Shown: positions 1 through 7,763 of the stretch, in pieces
Layout: every line of letters starts with the position of its first letter
Numbering within the stretch: the first letter of the stretch is position 1
DNA from: DASRAA01 sp036512955
GTDB taxonomy: Bacteria; Acidobacteriota; Terriglobia; Terriglobales; Acidobacteriaceae
Direction of reading: 5' to 3'
Length of the DNA: 19,010 nt
Assembly (NCBI GenBank): GCA_036512955.1
Contig: DATBZX010000230.1
Location: forward strand, 1 to 19,010
Notes under the pieces: generated by a model
What the model saw: the letters and a program-made list of their open reading frames with translations, nothing else
Told to the model about the DNA's origin: nothing
Databases searched by the model: none
Translations under genes and position numbers: made by a program

Positions 1-840
1 TCAGCCGCCGAGGTCCACGTGCTCGACGTGGTCAACCTGGCGTCCCAGGAAACGGGTGGCCAGCCGCTTGAATTTATCCACCGAGTCGGTCACGAAGAAG
101 CGAAAACTGCGGTGGTCGGAAGGAGCGCCAGAGGAAATTACAAGCCTGTTGTCCTGCGGCTCGATTGGCGCTGACTGGTCGAGCAAAAGGTTACGCACCA
201 CTCGCGCAGTCGATTCGGCGGAGTCCACGATCTTTACGTATGAGGGCGTAATGCGGCGCAACAGGGGAGCTATCAACGGGTAGTGGGTGCAGGCCAGCAC
301 CAGCACGTCCGCGGTGTCCGATGACTGTGCCATGGCCTCGCCGAGATAGATACGGGCGACCTGCTCAGTAACGGGATGGTCGATCCATCCTTCTTCGACC
401 AGGGGGACAAACAGCGGGCACGCTTTCTCATACGCTTCCAACCCGTGCTGCCGAAGCGCATCCCGATAAGCGTGGCTGCTGACGGTTGCCTCGGTTGCGA
501 TAACGATAGCTGAGCGGCTGCGGCTGACTTCGGCGGCCATGGCGGCTCCGGGTTCGACCACGCCTATGACCGGGACCCGCGCTGCGTGCTTGATCTGCGG
601 TAGAGCTAAAGCCGTTGCGGTATTGCAGGCGATTACCAGCAAATCGATGTTCTGGCATTCCAGAAAACGGGTGGCGCCGATGGCGTATCTTGCAACCGTC
701 TCGGCGGACTTGGTTCCATAAGGCAGCCGGGCGGTGTCTCCAAAGTAGAGGTAGTGCGCCGGCATTTGCTCGGACATAGCACGAAGCACGGTAAGGCCGC
801 CGACGCCTGAGTCGAATACTCCGATGCGAGGAAGTGTCAC
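1..840 (-). CDS. murI: Glutamate racemase
   Basis: This cofactor-independent cytoplasmic racemase converts L-glutamate to D-glutamate for peptidoglycan precursor synthesis. The 279-aa length is normal for the family. The N-terminal FDSGVGG motif (residues 9-15) is present, as are both catalytic cysteines, in ACNTA (C72) and ACTHYP (C184), and the FGDTARLPYG segment. The start codon is GTG at 838-840, preceded by AAGGA at 6 nt. The start overlaps the stop of the upstream GerMN gene by 4 bases, which suggests translational coupling. The stop codon occupies the first three bases of the window, so the gene is complete. It is the last visible gene of an envelope operon shared with an amidase. Confidence 0.97.
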   Translation of the reverse strand: MTLPRIGVFDSGVGGLTVLRAMSEQMPAHYLYFGDTARLPYGTKSAETVARYAIGATRFLECQNIDLLVIACNTATALALPQIKHAARVPVIGVVEPGAAMAAEVSRSRSAIVIATEATVSSHAYRDALRQHGLEAYEKACPLFVPLVEEGWIDHPVTEQVARIYLGEAMAQSSDTADVLVLACTHYPLIAPLLRRITPSYVKIVDSAESTARVVRNLLLDQSAPIEPQDNRLVISSGAPSDHRSFRFFVTDSVDKFKRLATRFLGRQVDHVEHVDLGG

Positions 841-1427
841 TGCGTGTCCTTCAAGACCTGCCCGATACCGCTGGCCAGGTAAAAGCGGCGCAGGTCGGCG
901 TGACCGGCAAGTGTATCGCGCTCTTTGCCATCGACGAGGATTTTCACGCGCGTGATCTGCGGGTCGTTGCCGTTGAGGGTGGAGACGATGGAAGCGATGG
1001 TCAGTTCTTCAGCCAGGACTCCTGACGGATGCGAGTCGGCGAAGCCAGCGCTGGTATCAACCACAGCCGTATCGCTTCCCAGCAGGAAGACATCACGAAC
1101 ATCAGATCCAGCACCGATGGGATGCGGCGAACCCGGCTGCAGATACGTGACAAGGAGCGAACGCAGAACGGCCCGGGCTCGTTCGCTACGCTCTTGGGGA
1201 AGCGCGATGTTGACCTGTGTACGGCGCAACCCGCCTTCCTGGTCGTAAGCGACGTAAAGCGTAATCGACGCGGTCGGACCACTTGCCGGAGGCACGACCA
1301 CGACCGACTGCTGCGCCAAGCGTTGTTCGTCAGCCGCGACCTTTGCTTTGAGGTGGTAGGCGTAGAACCCAAGGCCGGCAGCGATCAGTAGCAGCACGAT
1401 AAACATCGCGACGATGGGCCGGGTCAC
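837..1427 (-). CDS. GerMN-domain membrane-anchored protein
   Basis: This 196-aa protein has one N-terminal membrane segment (about residues 5-23) and a short linker. A GerMN-type domain follows (about 52-180): it starts ITLYVAYDQEGGLRRTQVNIALP, in broken form, and contains the helix ERARAVLRSLL, a VVDTSAGFA strand and a late strand RVKILVDGKE. GerMN domains occur in spore germination protein GerM and in many non-spore-formers, where they are thought to sit on the outer face of the membrane near cell-wall enzymes. The biochemical role is unknown. The start is GTG with GAGG 7 nt upstream, overlapping the amidase stop by 4 bases. It lies between the amidase and murI, which supports a peptidoglycan-linked function. 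Confidence 0.88.
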   Translation of the reverse strand: MTRPIVAMFIVLLLIAAGLGFYAYHLKAKVAADEQRLAQQSVVVVPPASGPTASITLYVAYDQEGGLRRTQVNIALPQERSERARAVLRSLLVTYLQPGSPHPIGAGSDVRDVFLLGSDTAVVDTSAGFADSHPSGVLAEELTIASIVSTLNGNDPQITRVKILVDGKERDTLAGHADLRRFYLASGIGQVLKDTQ

Positions 1428-2881
1428 GGGCGCACCTCGAAGATTTTGCCGCGCACGGCCGCGATTCCGGCGGCAATCGATTGCGCAACTTGATCCAAGT
1501 AGGTCGCGCTTGCGATTTCGTTGACGTCACCGCTGGGCGAAGCGATCTCGATGGCAATCGCCGGAGCCGCAATGTTGTTCATCGGCCGCAGCGGAGCAGC
1601 TAGAACGGTGTTGGGCAGTTTGCGCGTTTCCAATTCGGCGGAAACAGATCCAGCTACGGATGCACTGAGGTCGAGATAGGGCGTTTGCGCCGATTCCCAG
1701 GGTAAGAAATCACGCGTGGAAACCACCGCTGCAGGCAGCAGCGAGGTGAAAACGTGCACTCCCTTACCGCTGTTGGCAGCATGGATCGCGACATAGATGG
1801 CCGGACGGGCGGCGTTGGCCGAAATGGCGCGCTGGTCGAGCGTGATGGTGATGTCGGAGTTGCGGAGTAAGCCAGCCGCAATGCCACGATTCGCTAGTTC
1901 GTGCTGCACCTTGCGGGCGAGCGCGAGCACTACATCCTTCTCAGGGAGTGTGGGACTGATGGCTGAGCCGATTTCACTGCCTCCGTGGGCGGGATCGATC
2001 AGTACCAGAAAACGTGGCCCCGCAGGCGCTTTCACTATCGGTGCCGTTGACAGTACTACACTTGGCTGCGCAATCGGCAACTCGGAAACAGATGGAGGGG
2101 GCGGAGGCGCGCCGGTCACGATAATGGTCTTGCCACCGTCTGCGAAGTTCGCCATCAGGGCTGAGGTGCCGCTTATGTCCAGTTCGGCGATGCCGTCGTG
2201 TTCCGAGAAACTCGCTCCCGTAATCAGCGGATCCGTGAAGGTTTCGTGGTCCACGACGGACATTACAGGTTCGCGGCGGAAAGTGAAGCGGATGTGTCCC
2301 GGCTCCGTCGCAATGGTTGGGTTTACTGTTGAGTCAAAGCTCACGAACAGTTTGGATGGAGTACCCTTGCGCAGATCAAGCGTAAACCGATCTCCAATGT
2401 TGCCAATGAATAGGCGCCGCGCAGTTGGGTTGAGTCGAATCTGTGTCGAGAGGGCCCGGGATAACAACTCGCTGGCCGACGCAAGAGGAACGTATCCCCG
2501 GCCACTCTGGATGGCGAAGAGGGACGGCAGTTTCACTTTGTCGCCCTTCACTTTGCCATTGTCTTTGCCTTCCTGGAACTGAAATTCCAACTCGTGAGCG
2601 CCAGGCGAAGTGAATTTCAGCTTGTACTTTTTGCCATCAGGGCGTGCGTCGACCGTGCCCAGCGGTTCCAGCAATTCGACTAAACCGACGTAAGGCTGTC
2701 CATTCAGATTGAGAAGCGGGACAGTGTAAAAGACTTGTGGTGAGTAAACCGAGAGTTGGGACGCCGCTGGCGTCTGTGCTTGGATGGTGGGGTAACGCAG
2801 CAAGTGAGCGGCTCCACCAAGCAGCGCAATCGCAAACGCAGTCGCCGCAATGGGAACCGCACTGAGGCGCGACAACTGCAA
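1424..2881 (-). CDS. N-acetylmuramoyl-L-alanine amidase (Amidase_3 type)
   Basis: This zinc amidase cleaves the bond between N-acetylmuramic acid and L-alanine in the cell wall. The 485-aa protein has an N-terminal hydrophobic signal or anchor segment (about 8-28). A copper-amine-oxidase-N-like fold follows (about 50-160), then an AMIN-like beta-rich segment (about 165-260). A proline-rich linker precedes the C-terminal Amidase_3 domain (about 290-478). Probable zinc ligands are H299 (DPAHGG), E314 (PEKDVV) and H367 (AIHAAN), and the likely catalytic glutamate is E445 (AIEIASP). The start is TTG at 2879-2881, supported by GGAGG (2890-2894) with 8-nt spacing. It follows the DUF1015 stop by one base, so it is operonic. 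It probably acts in the periplasm. Confidence 0.93.
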   Translation of the reverse strand: MQLSRLSAVPIAATAFAIALLGGAAHLLRYPTIQAQTPAASQLSVYSPQVFYTVPLLNLNGQPYVGLVELLEPLGTVDARPDGKKYKLKFTSPGAHELEFQFQEGKDNGKVKGDKVKLPSLFAIQSGRGYVPLASASELLSRALSTQIRLNPTARRLFIGNIGDRFTLDLRKGTPSKLFVSFDSTVNPTIATEPGHIRFTFRREPVMSVVDHETFTDPLITGASFSEHDGIAELDISGTSALMANFADGGKTIIVTGAPPPPPSVSELPIAQPSVVLSTAPIVKAPAGPRFLVLIDPAHGGSEIGSAISPTLPEKDVVLALARKVQHELANRGIAAGLLRNSDITITLDQRAISANAARPAIYVAIHAANSGKGVHVFTSLLPAAVVSTRDFLPWESAQTPYLDLSASVAGSVSAELETRKLPNTVLAAPLRPMNNIAAPAIAIEIASPSGDVNEIASATYLDQVAQSIAAGIAAVRGKIFEVRP

Positions 2882-2882
2882 C

Positions 2883-4217
2883 CTAGTGTCCTCCCGCTAC
2901 CGTTCCTTGGACGTCGTCCTCCAGTGAATAAATGGTGAGGCCGCTGAGCAGTTTGGGAAAGAAGTCGGTGGACTTCTGAGGCAGCACTTCGCCTCCGAAC
3001 GCGATGTCGCGGACTTGCTGCATGCGCACGGGATTCATCAGGAACGCGACGTTCGCGCCCTTACTGACTTCATCGGTTGCTTCTTTGGCCTCGCGCACGT
3101 ACTTAAGGTGCTTCTGATTGCGGATGTCTTCCTCAGACATTCCAAGAGTCTCTTCCAGCACCAGCTTGTGCAGTTGAACAACGTCGAGGCTGCACTGGCG
3201 TTCCGACTGACCCGCGAGCGCCGGTGAATCTTGCTCCGGGTGCGAACGTAGCAGGAAATCTCCCTTCGCGGTGACGGCCAGCAACGCAGAGCCTTGTTTG
3301 CCCGCCTCGCGGAGGCGGTCCATCGCAGACTTCATGTCAGTTGCAGGGCCGAGGTCCTCAACGTCGAAGTATTTGCCCAGTTTTGCGTTCATATTGGCAA
3401 CCTCAAAGCCGTCAAGTCCAAACACGACGCGGTGGGTTGGCAACACGACCAGTCCAGATGAGTCCATGTTCACGAAGGTCATCATGAGGCGCTCATACGG
3501 GGTATTGGCGTTCCCGCCGCCCATTCTGCGCATCTCGTTACGATAGTTCAGCGCAGTTTCGTAGCGGTGATGGCCATCGGCAATGATGAGCTTCTTGTCA
3601 TCCATGGCAGCCTGGACTTTCGCGATCGTCGCCGGATCCGAAACCCTCCACATCCGGTGCATCACGTCATCCTCATCCCGCACCTCGACGTCGGGGGAGC
3701 GATTTTGGGCAAGGGCTGAGTCGACGGCAGCCGCCGGATCGCTGTAAAGCATGAAAATCTGACCAAAATGCGCTTGGGTTGCCTTCAGAAGGTTGAGACG
3801 ATCTGCCTTGGGCTTGCTGAGCGTTTGCTCGTGGCGGAAGACAACTTTCTTGTCGTATTCCTCAAGCTGGCCCGCGGCGATAAAACCCCGGCGTTCGAGT
3901 TGCGTATCCGTAGGGTCCCCAGGGACCTTGAAGGTTTGCGTGTAGAGATAAATGCTGGGTTGGGCGTCACGTACCAGAACCTGCTCCGCGCGCCAGTGTT
4001 CTAAGCTTACAGCAGCCCGGGTGTAGACGTTGCTTTGTTCATTGTCACCGGCTTCGGCCTTGCCGAGGATGACCCGCACCAAGTTGTAAGGACTGGCTGC
4101 GTAGTAACGGTCCTGCATGGCGGGAGAAATCTTGTCGTAAGGCTGGGTAACTACTTGGGCGGGAGACACCTTGGCCGGGTCATATCGCAGAGCTTTAAAA
4201 GGGTATATTTTTGCCAT
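2883..4217 (-). CDS. DUF1015 family protein
   Basis: This 444-aa soluble protein matches the DUF1015 family from N-terminus (YPFKALRYDP, VTQPYDKI) to C-terminus. Recognisable family landmarks are the RHEQTLSKPKADRL stretch (128-141) and the polar ADGHHRYETAL motif (213-223), which resembles an active-site or nucleotide-binding loop. No biochemical function can be read from the sequence. It is the first gene of the four-gene operon, with an ATG start at 4215-4217. I see no good Shine-Dalgarno: the nearest purine run, GGGA, is about 12 nt upstream. An extended -10 promoter lies about 60 bases upstream. Co-transcription with an amidase and glutamate racemase is a context clue only. Confidence 0.93.
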   Translation of the reverse strand: MAKIYPFKALRYDPAKVSPAQVVTQPYDKISPAMQDRYYAASPYNLVRVILGKAEAGDNEQSNVYTRAAVSLEHWRAEQVLVRDAQPSIYLYTQTFKVPGDPTDTQLERRGFIAAGQLEEYDKKVVFRHEQTLSKPKADRLNLLKATQAHFGQIFMLYSDPAAAVDSALAQNRSPDVEVRDEDDVMHRMWRVSDPATIAKVQAAMDDKKLIIADGHHRYETALNYRNEMRRMGGGNANTPYERLMMTFVNMDSSGLVVLPTHRVVFGLDGFEVANMNAKLGKYFDVEDLGPATDMKSAMDRLREAGKQGSALLAVTAKGDFLLRSHPEQDSPALAGQSERQCSLDVVQLHKLVLEETLGMSEEDIRNQKHLKYVREAKEATDEVSKGANVAFLMNPVRMQQVRDIAFGGEVLPQKSTDFFPKLLSGLTIYSLEDDVQGTVAGGH

Positions 4218-4276
4218 AGGAATTAGGTTTCCCGATGCGCGATGTGCACCAATAGCCGCGTTCAGGACGAAGTTCG

Positions 4277-4285
4277 ATTGTAGCA
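4277..4285 (-). promoter_or_regulatory. Extended -10 promoter for the DUF1015-amidase-GerMN-murI operon
   Basis: Read on the minus strand, this is TGCTACAAT: an extended TGn followed by TACAAT, five of six matches to the sigma70 -10 box. I found no good -35, which is acceptable for an extended -10 site. The predicted transcription start near 4270 gives a leader of about 53 nt before the ATG at 4217. Inferred from the sequence only. Confidence 0.55.
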
Positions 4286-4370
4286 GTTTGAGAAAAGGAA
4301 ACCGGGGCAGCTGCAGCTACATCAAGAGGAATGAAGGACCGGAATGCAAGCCAAGGGGACAGTGGTCAAG

Positions 4371-4400
4371 ATGACAAGGTTGGCCGCAACCTGTGATACC
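4371..4400 (+). promoter_or_regulatory. Possible promoter for the VWA gene pair
   Basis: ATGACA at 4371-4376 matches five of six -35 positions. About 18 bases downstream is a TG-preceded GATACC (4395-4400), a weak -10. If used, transcription begins around 4407, downstream of the ATG at 4344, and would support the start at 4428. The -10 is poor, so this is tentative. Confidence 0.25.
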
Positions 4401-4427
4401 ATTCACCCCACTTGCGTAGAGGTTCCC

Positions 4428-5591
4428 ATGGCCCGCGGTGGCAGTAAGGGAGCCGGGTCAGCCAACTCGATGATTCGGCCCTGCTTTGTGCGTGATGGGG
4501 CGGGACGTTTCACCTTCCATCCCGTCCATACCTTGTTGTGCCTGCGTAACGGTTTCGCTCGGATGATTGCGGTGGCGCTGCTTAGCGCTTGCACCGTCGT
4601 GCCAGCACTCGCCCAGAATGAGCAATCGGATATTCATGTCGTCCCGCGCGAACAGAAGAAGGACGCCAAGCCCGACCCAACCGTCATGCCACCGGCGGTT
4701 GCAGCGGACGCCAAGGCCGCCGGAGTTTCGGTCGATCCGTCCCTCAAGACGCACACCAAGCCTATCCGCAAGGATGTTGACCTGGTTCTGGTGCCGGTGA
4801 CAGTTACGGATCCAATGAACCGGCTGGTGACAGGGCTGGAGAAGGACAATTTCGTCCTGACTGACAGTGGCCAGCCGCAGGAGATCCGTCACTTCTCAAG
4901 CGAGGACGCTCCGGTATCGCTGGGTGTAATTTTTGATGTCAGCGGGTCGATGTCGAACAAGATCGACAAGTCACGCGATGCGGTCGTGGAATTTTTCAAG
5001 ACTGCAAATCCGCAAGACGAGTTTTTCCTTGTAACTTTTTCGGAAAAGCCGGAAGTCCTTGCAGATTTCACCACGTCTATCGAGGACATCCAGAGCAAGC
5101 TGGTGTACGCCTCCCCGAAGGGACGAACCGCGCTGCTCGACGCCATCTACCTTGGCATGAATCGTATGCGCAAGGCCAAACACGAGAAGAAAGCTCTCCT
5201 CATCATTTCGGACGGAGGTGACAACCATAGCCGTTACACCGAAGCCGAAATCAAGTCGATGGTGAAGGAGGCAGATGTGCAGATTTATGGTATCGGCCTC
5301 TATGACCGTGATTTCAAGACCGCGGAGGAGCGGGAAGGTCCGGCACTCCTTTCCGAGATTTCAGACGTGACGGGCGGCCGCACCTTCACCATTGGAAATA
5401 CCAACGAACTGGCTGATGTAGCCACCAAGATCGGAATTGAATTGAGGAACCAGTACATCCTTGGATACCGTCCGACCAATCCGACGCGGGATGGGAAATG
5501 GCGAAAGATCAAAGTAAAGTTGAATCCGCCGAAGGGCCTTCCGCCCCTGCACGTTTATGCCAAAACGGGATACTATGCGCCTACGGAATAG
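4428..5591 (+). CDS. VWFA-related exported protein (acidobacterial type), copy 1
   Basis: From ATG 4428 the protein is 387 aa. A signal-peptide-like hydrophobic stretch ends in VVPALAQ (about residues 46-63), preceded by an unusually long N-region. A low-complexity linker is followed by a beta-rich segment (VDLVLVPVTVTD...NFVLTDSGQPQEI). A von Willebrand factor A domain comes next, with an intact metal-ion-dependent adhesion site: D170-x-S172-x-S174 (DVSGSM), T234 and D262 (SDGGD). It ends GYYAPTE. The family is expanded in Acidobacteriota; its function is unknown but probably extracytoplasmic binding. Start choice is uncertain. ATG 4344 has AAGGA at 5 nt, ATG 4428 has GAGG at 5 nt, and ATG 4563 would give a more ordinary signal peptide. 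The residues before 4428 do not look protein-like. Confidence 0.88.
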   Translation: MARGGSKGAGSANSMIRPCFVRDGAGRFTFHPVHTLLCLRNGFARMIAVALLSACTVVPALAQNEQSDIHVVPREQKKDAKPDPTVMPPAVAADAKAAGVSVDPSLKTHTKPIRKDVDLVLVPVTVTDPMNRLVTGLEKDNFVLTDSGQPQEIRHFSSEDAPVSLGVIFDVSGSMSNKIDKSRDAVVEFFKTANPQDEFFLVTFSEKPEVLADFTTSIEDIQSKLVYASPKGRTALLDAIYLGMNRMRKAKHEKKALLIISDGGDNHSRYTEAEIKSMVKEADVQIYGIGLYDRDFKTAEEREGPALLSEISDVTGGRTFTIGNTNELADVATKIGIELRNQYILGYRPTNPTRDGKWRKIKVKLNPPKGLPPLHVYAKTGYYAPTE

Positions 5592-6606
5592 AAGCTTTTT
5601 CTTCCTGACCGCCGCCTTACTCTTCCTTGGGTCCCTCGCAGTCGGACAGAATTCGACCGCTCCGACTGACCCGAAGCCGACTCAATCGGCTCCATCCGCC
5701 GATCAGGGACAAGCGCCGGCTGAGAAAAGCGGCGATGTGTATGTCTTCCGCAAGGAAGTTGACGAGGTAACACTGCACGCCACGGTGGTGGACGACAAGA
5801 ATCGCTTGGTCACCGACCTCGATCGCAGCGATTTCGCGGTTTTTGAGGACGGCCAGCCCCAGAAGGTCATTTCCTTCCGGCGGGAAGATATTCCCGTTGC
5901 CATGGGAATCGTGATCGATAACTCTGGTTCAATGCGCGATAAGCGCCAGGCCGTGAATGCCGCCGCGATTAACTTCGTGAAGTCCAGCAACGCTCAGGAC
6001 AAGGTGTTCGTTGTGAACTTCAACGAAGACTTCTTCCTCGATCAGGACTACTCCTCGTCAATTCCCAAACTGAAAGATGCGTTGGAACGGATAGAAGCAC
6101 GCGGTGGGACCGCCCTCTATGACGCGGTGGTTGCGTCTTCGGATCACTTGAAAAAACCTGGCTTGCTGGAGAAGAAAGTCCTGCTGGTGGTGACCGATGG
6201 GGAAGACAATGCCAGTCACGAGTCTCTGGAACAGGCGATTCGGCGACTACAAGAGGAAAACGGGCCGACTGTCTACACCATTGGACTGCTGGGGGACGAA
6301 CATTCCAAGCGAGCGCGTCGCGCCTTGCGGCAGATGGCCGAGGAAACTGGTGGTATTGCGTTTTTCCCGCAGAGTCTTAGCGAAGTGGATGCCATCACCC
6401 AACAAATCGCCCACGATATCCGCAATCAATACACCATCGGATATAAGCCGTCAAAACCGCAGAGCGAAGGCGGCTTTCGCACCGTAAAAGTGGAAGCCAC
6501 CGCCAAAGGCTACAAGAAACTCCAGGTCCGGACACGTAGTGGATACTACGCCGGTCAGAGTCGGGCAGGCTCGGATGCGCCCTCAGGTAAAACTGTGGCC
6601 AAGTAA
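5575..6606 (+). CDS. VWFA-related exported protein (acidobacterial type), copy 2
   Basis: This 343-aa protein has a classic signal peptide (MRLRNRSFFFLTAALLFLGSLAVGQ, split here by family convention after AVGQ) and a Pro/Gln/Ser-rich linker. It has the same layout as its upstream neighbour: a beta segment ending DFAVFEDGQPQKVISF, then a VWA domain with D115-x-S117-x-S119 (DNSGSM), T179 (GGTALYD) and D208 (TDGED). It ends near RTRSGYYAG. The start at 5575 overlaps the upstream stop by 17 bases; an in-frame ATG at 5557 would overlap by 35. The overlap and shared architecture point to tandem duplication and coupled translation. The intact MIDAS residues suggest divalent-metal-dependent ligand binding outside the cytoplasm, but the ligand is unknown. 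Confidence 0.9.
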   Translation: MRLRNRSFFFLTAALLFLGSLAVGQNSTAPTDPKPTQSAPSADQGQAPAEKSGDVYVFRKEVDEVTLHATVVDDKNRLVTDLDRSDFAVFEDGQPQKVISFRREDIPVAMGIVIDNSGSMRDKRQAVNAAAINFVKSSNAQDKVFVVNFNEDFFLDQDYSSSIPKLKDALERIEARGGTALYDAVVASSDHLKKPGLLEKKVLLVVTDGEDNASHESLEQAIRRLQEENGPTVYTIGLLGDEHSKRARRALRQMAEETGGIAFFPQSLSEVDAITQQIAHDIRNQYTIGYKPSKPQSEGGFRTVKVEATAKGYKKLQVRTRSGYYAGQSRAGSDAPSGKTVAK

Positions 6607-6612
6607 TCGTCT

Positions 6613-6643
6613 CGCGTTTTCGGGCAGATAAGCCGAGAACGCG
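6613..6643. terminator. Stem-loop after the VWA genes
   Basis: CGCGTTTTCGG (6613-6623) pairs with CCGAGAACGCG (6633-6643) as an 11-bp stem with one G:U pair and a 9-nt loop, a few bases after the stop at 6606. No U-run follows, so it is either a weak or factor-assisted terminator, or a 3'-end stabiliser. A second, bulged hairpin lies at about 6653-6684. Confidence 0.4.
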
Positions 6644-6702
6644 CTCCGCACATTGCCAGAACAGCCATTACGCTCTGGCGCAAGCTAAGAGATTGGCTGT
6701 CG

Positions 6703-6732
6703 TTGACCCAAGTAATCGGCATCACGTAACCT
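6703..6732 (+). promoter_or_regulatory. Possible promoter for the transsulfuration pair
   Basis: TTGACC (6703-6708) is a five-of-six -35. The best -10 at 18-bp spacing is TAACCT (6727-6732), three of six. It sits after the VWA stem-loop and 33 bases before the chosen start at 6765. It would make the cysteine-metabolism genes a separate transcription unit. Tentative. Confidence 0.3.
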
Positions 6733-6764
6733 TGTCAGTCGACACCGTCAACCTGCAGGTAATC

Positions 6765-7712
6765 ATGAAAACTGCCGAAATGGCCACTCCGCGGGTAGCG
6801 GAAGAGATCACCGAACTGGTTGGCGAGACGCCAGTTCTCCACCTTCGCAAAGTTGTCCCCGCTAACGCAGCTGACGTCTACGCTAAGCTCGAGTATCTCA
6901 ACCCCGGTGGCAGCATTAAGGACCGCGCCGCACTGGGAATGATTCAGCGCGCCGAACGAGAAGGCGGCCTGCAGCCGGGCGCCACGATTTTTGAGGCCAC
7001 CGCCGGCAACACAGGCATTGGGCTCGCCCTGATCGGGTGCAATCGCGGGTACAAGGTTGTGCTGGCAGTCCCAGAGCGATTTTCCCAGGAAAAGGTCACT
7101 CTCATGGAGGCGCTTGGCGCTGAGGTGATCCGTACCCCTTATGCGGAGGGAATGCAGGGTGCGATCGATCTGGTGAAAGCGCGCGCCGCCAGGACTCCAA
7201 ACTCCTGGGTTGCCGCGCAATTCGAAAACCAGGCGAATCCTGACTTCCATTACGAGACTACGGGCCGCGAGTTCTACGATCAGTTACAAGGTCGCGTCGA
7301 CGCCGTCGTGATCGGCGCCGGCACCGGCGGAACGTTTTCCGGAGTAGCGCGCTACTTCAAGGAGCGGAATCCGCAGGTCCTGGCGATAGCCGTGGAGACA
7401 GATGGATCTGTACTGGGAGGCGGCCCGAAAGGGGACCACGAGATCGAAGGCATCGGTGCCAGCTTCATTCCTGCGACCTTCGATGGCACGCTCGCGGACG
7501 AGATCATCGCGGTCAGCGATCGCGATGGTTTCGACATGGTGAAGAAGCTCGCCGCGCAGGAAGGTGTGCTGGCCGGATCGAGCGCTGGCGCCAACGTTTT
7601 CGTGTCAATCCACATTGCCAAACGGCTGGGCCCCGGCAAGCGAGTGGCGACCATCATTCCGGATTCGGCGGAACGATATCTTTCCAAGGACATCTTTCAC
7701 TTCAACGGATAG
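6765..7712 (+). CDS. PLP-dependent cysteine synthase / cystathionine beta-synthase (MccA-like)
   Basis: This fold-type II PLP enzyme is 315 aa from ATG 6765. The PLP lysine lies in NPGGSIKDR (K52), the substrate loop is ATAGNTG (79-85), the phosphate-binding GTGGTFSG is present, and the C-terminal serine loop is AGSSAGA. Several stretches recall Bacillus MccA, the O-acetylserine-dependent cystathionine beta-synthase, more than ordinary CysK: VPERFSQEK, EGMQGAI, DGSVLGGGPKGDHEIEGIGASFIP and PDSAERYLSKDIF. The cystathionine lyase/synthase next to it strengthens that reading. An alternative role is cysteine synthase proper. Upstream in-frame TTG 6693 would add 24 unlikely residues; ATG 6765 has a modest AGGT upstream, and ATG 6780 is another option. 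Confidence 0.92.
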   Translation: MKTAEMATPRVAEEITELVGETPVLHLRKVVPANAADVYAKLEYLNPGGSIKDRAALGMIQRAEREGGLQPGATIFEATAGNTGIGLALIGCNRGYKVVLAVPERFSQEKVTLMEALGAEVIRTPYAEGMQGAIDLVKARAARTPNSWVAAQFENQANPDFHYETTGREFYDQLQGRVDAVVIGAGTGGTFSGVARYFKERNPQVLAIAVETDGSVLGGGPKGDHEIEGIGASFIPATFDGTLADEIIAVSDRDGFDMVKKLAAQEGVLAGSSAGANVFVSIHIAKRLGPGKRVATIIPDSAERYLSKDIFHFNG

Positions 7713-7763
7713 CCGGAAAATTCCAACACGCCTGCTTATTCAGAAAAAGGCCAAGAAGACTTC

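Noticed and set aside
1797..2582. 261-codon plus-strand frame opposite the amidase gene
   Set aside because: It is antisense to a clearly recognised gene, has a low-complexity Ser/Arg composition and no domain.
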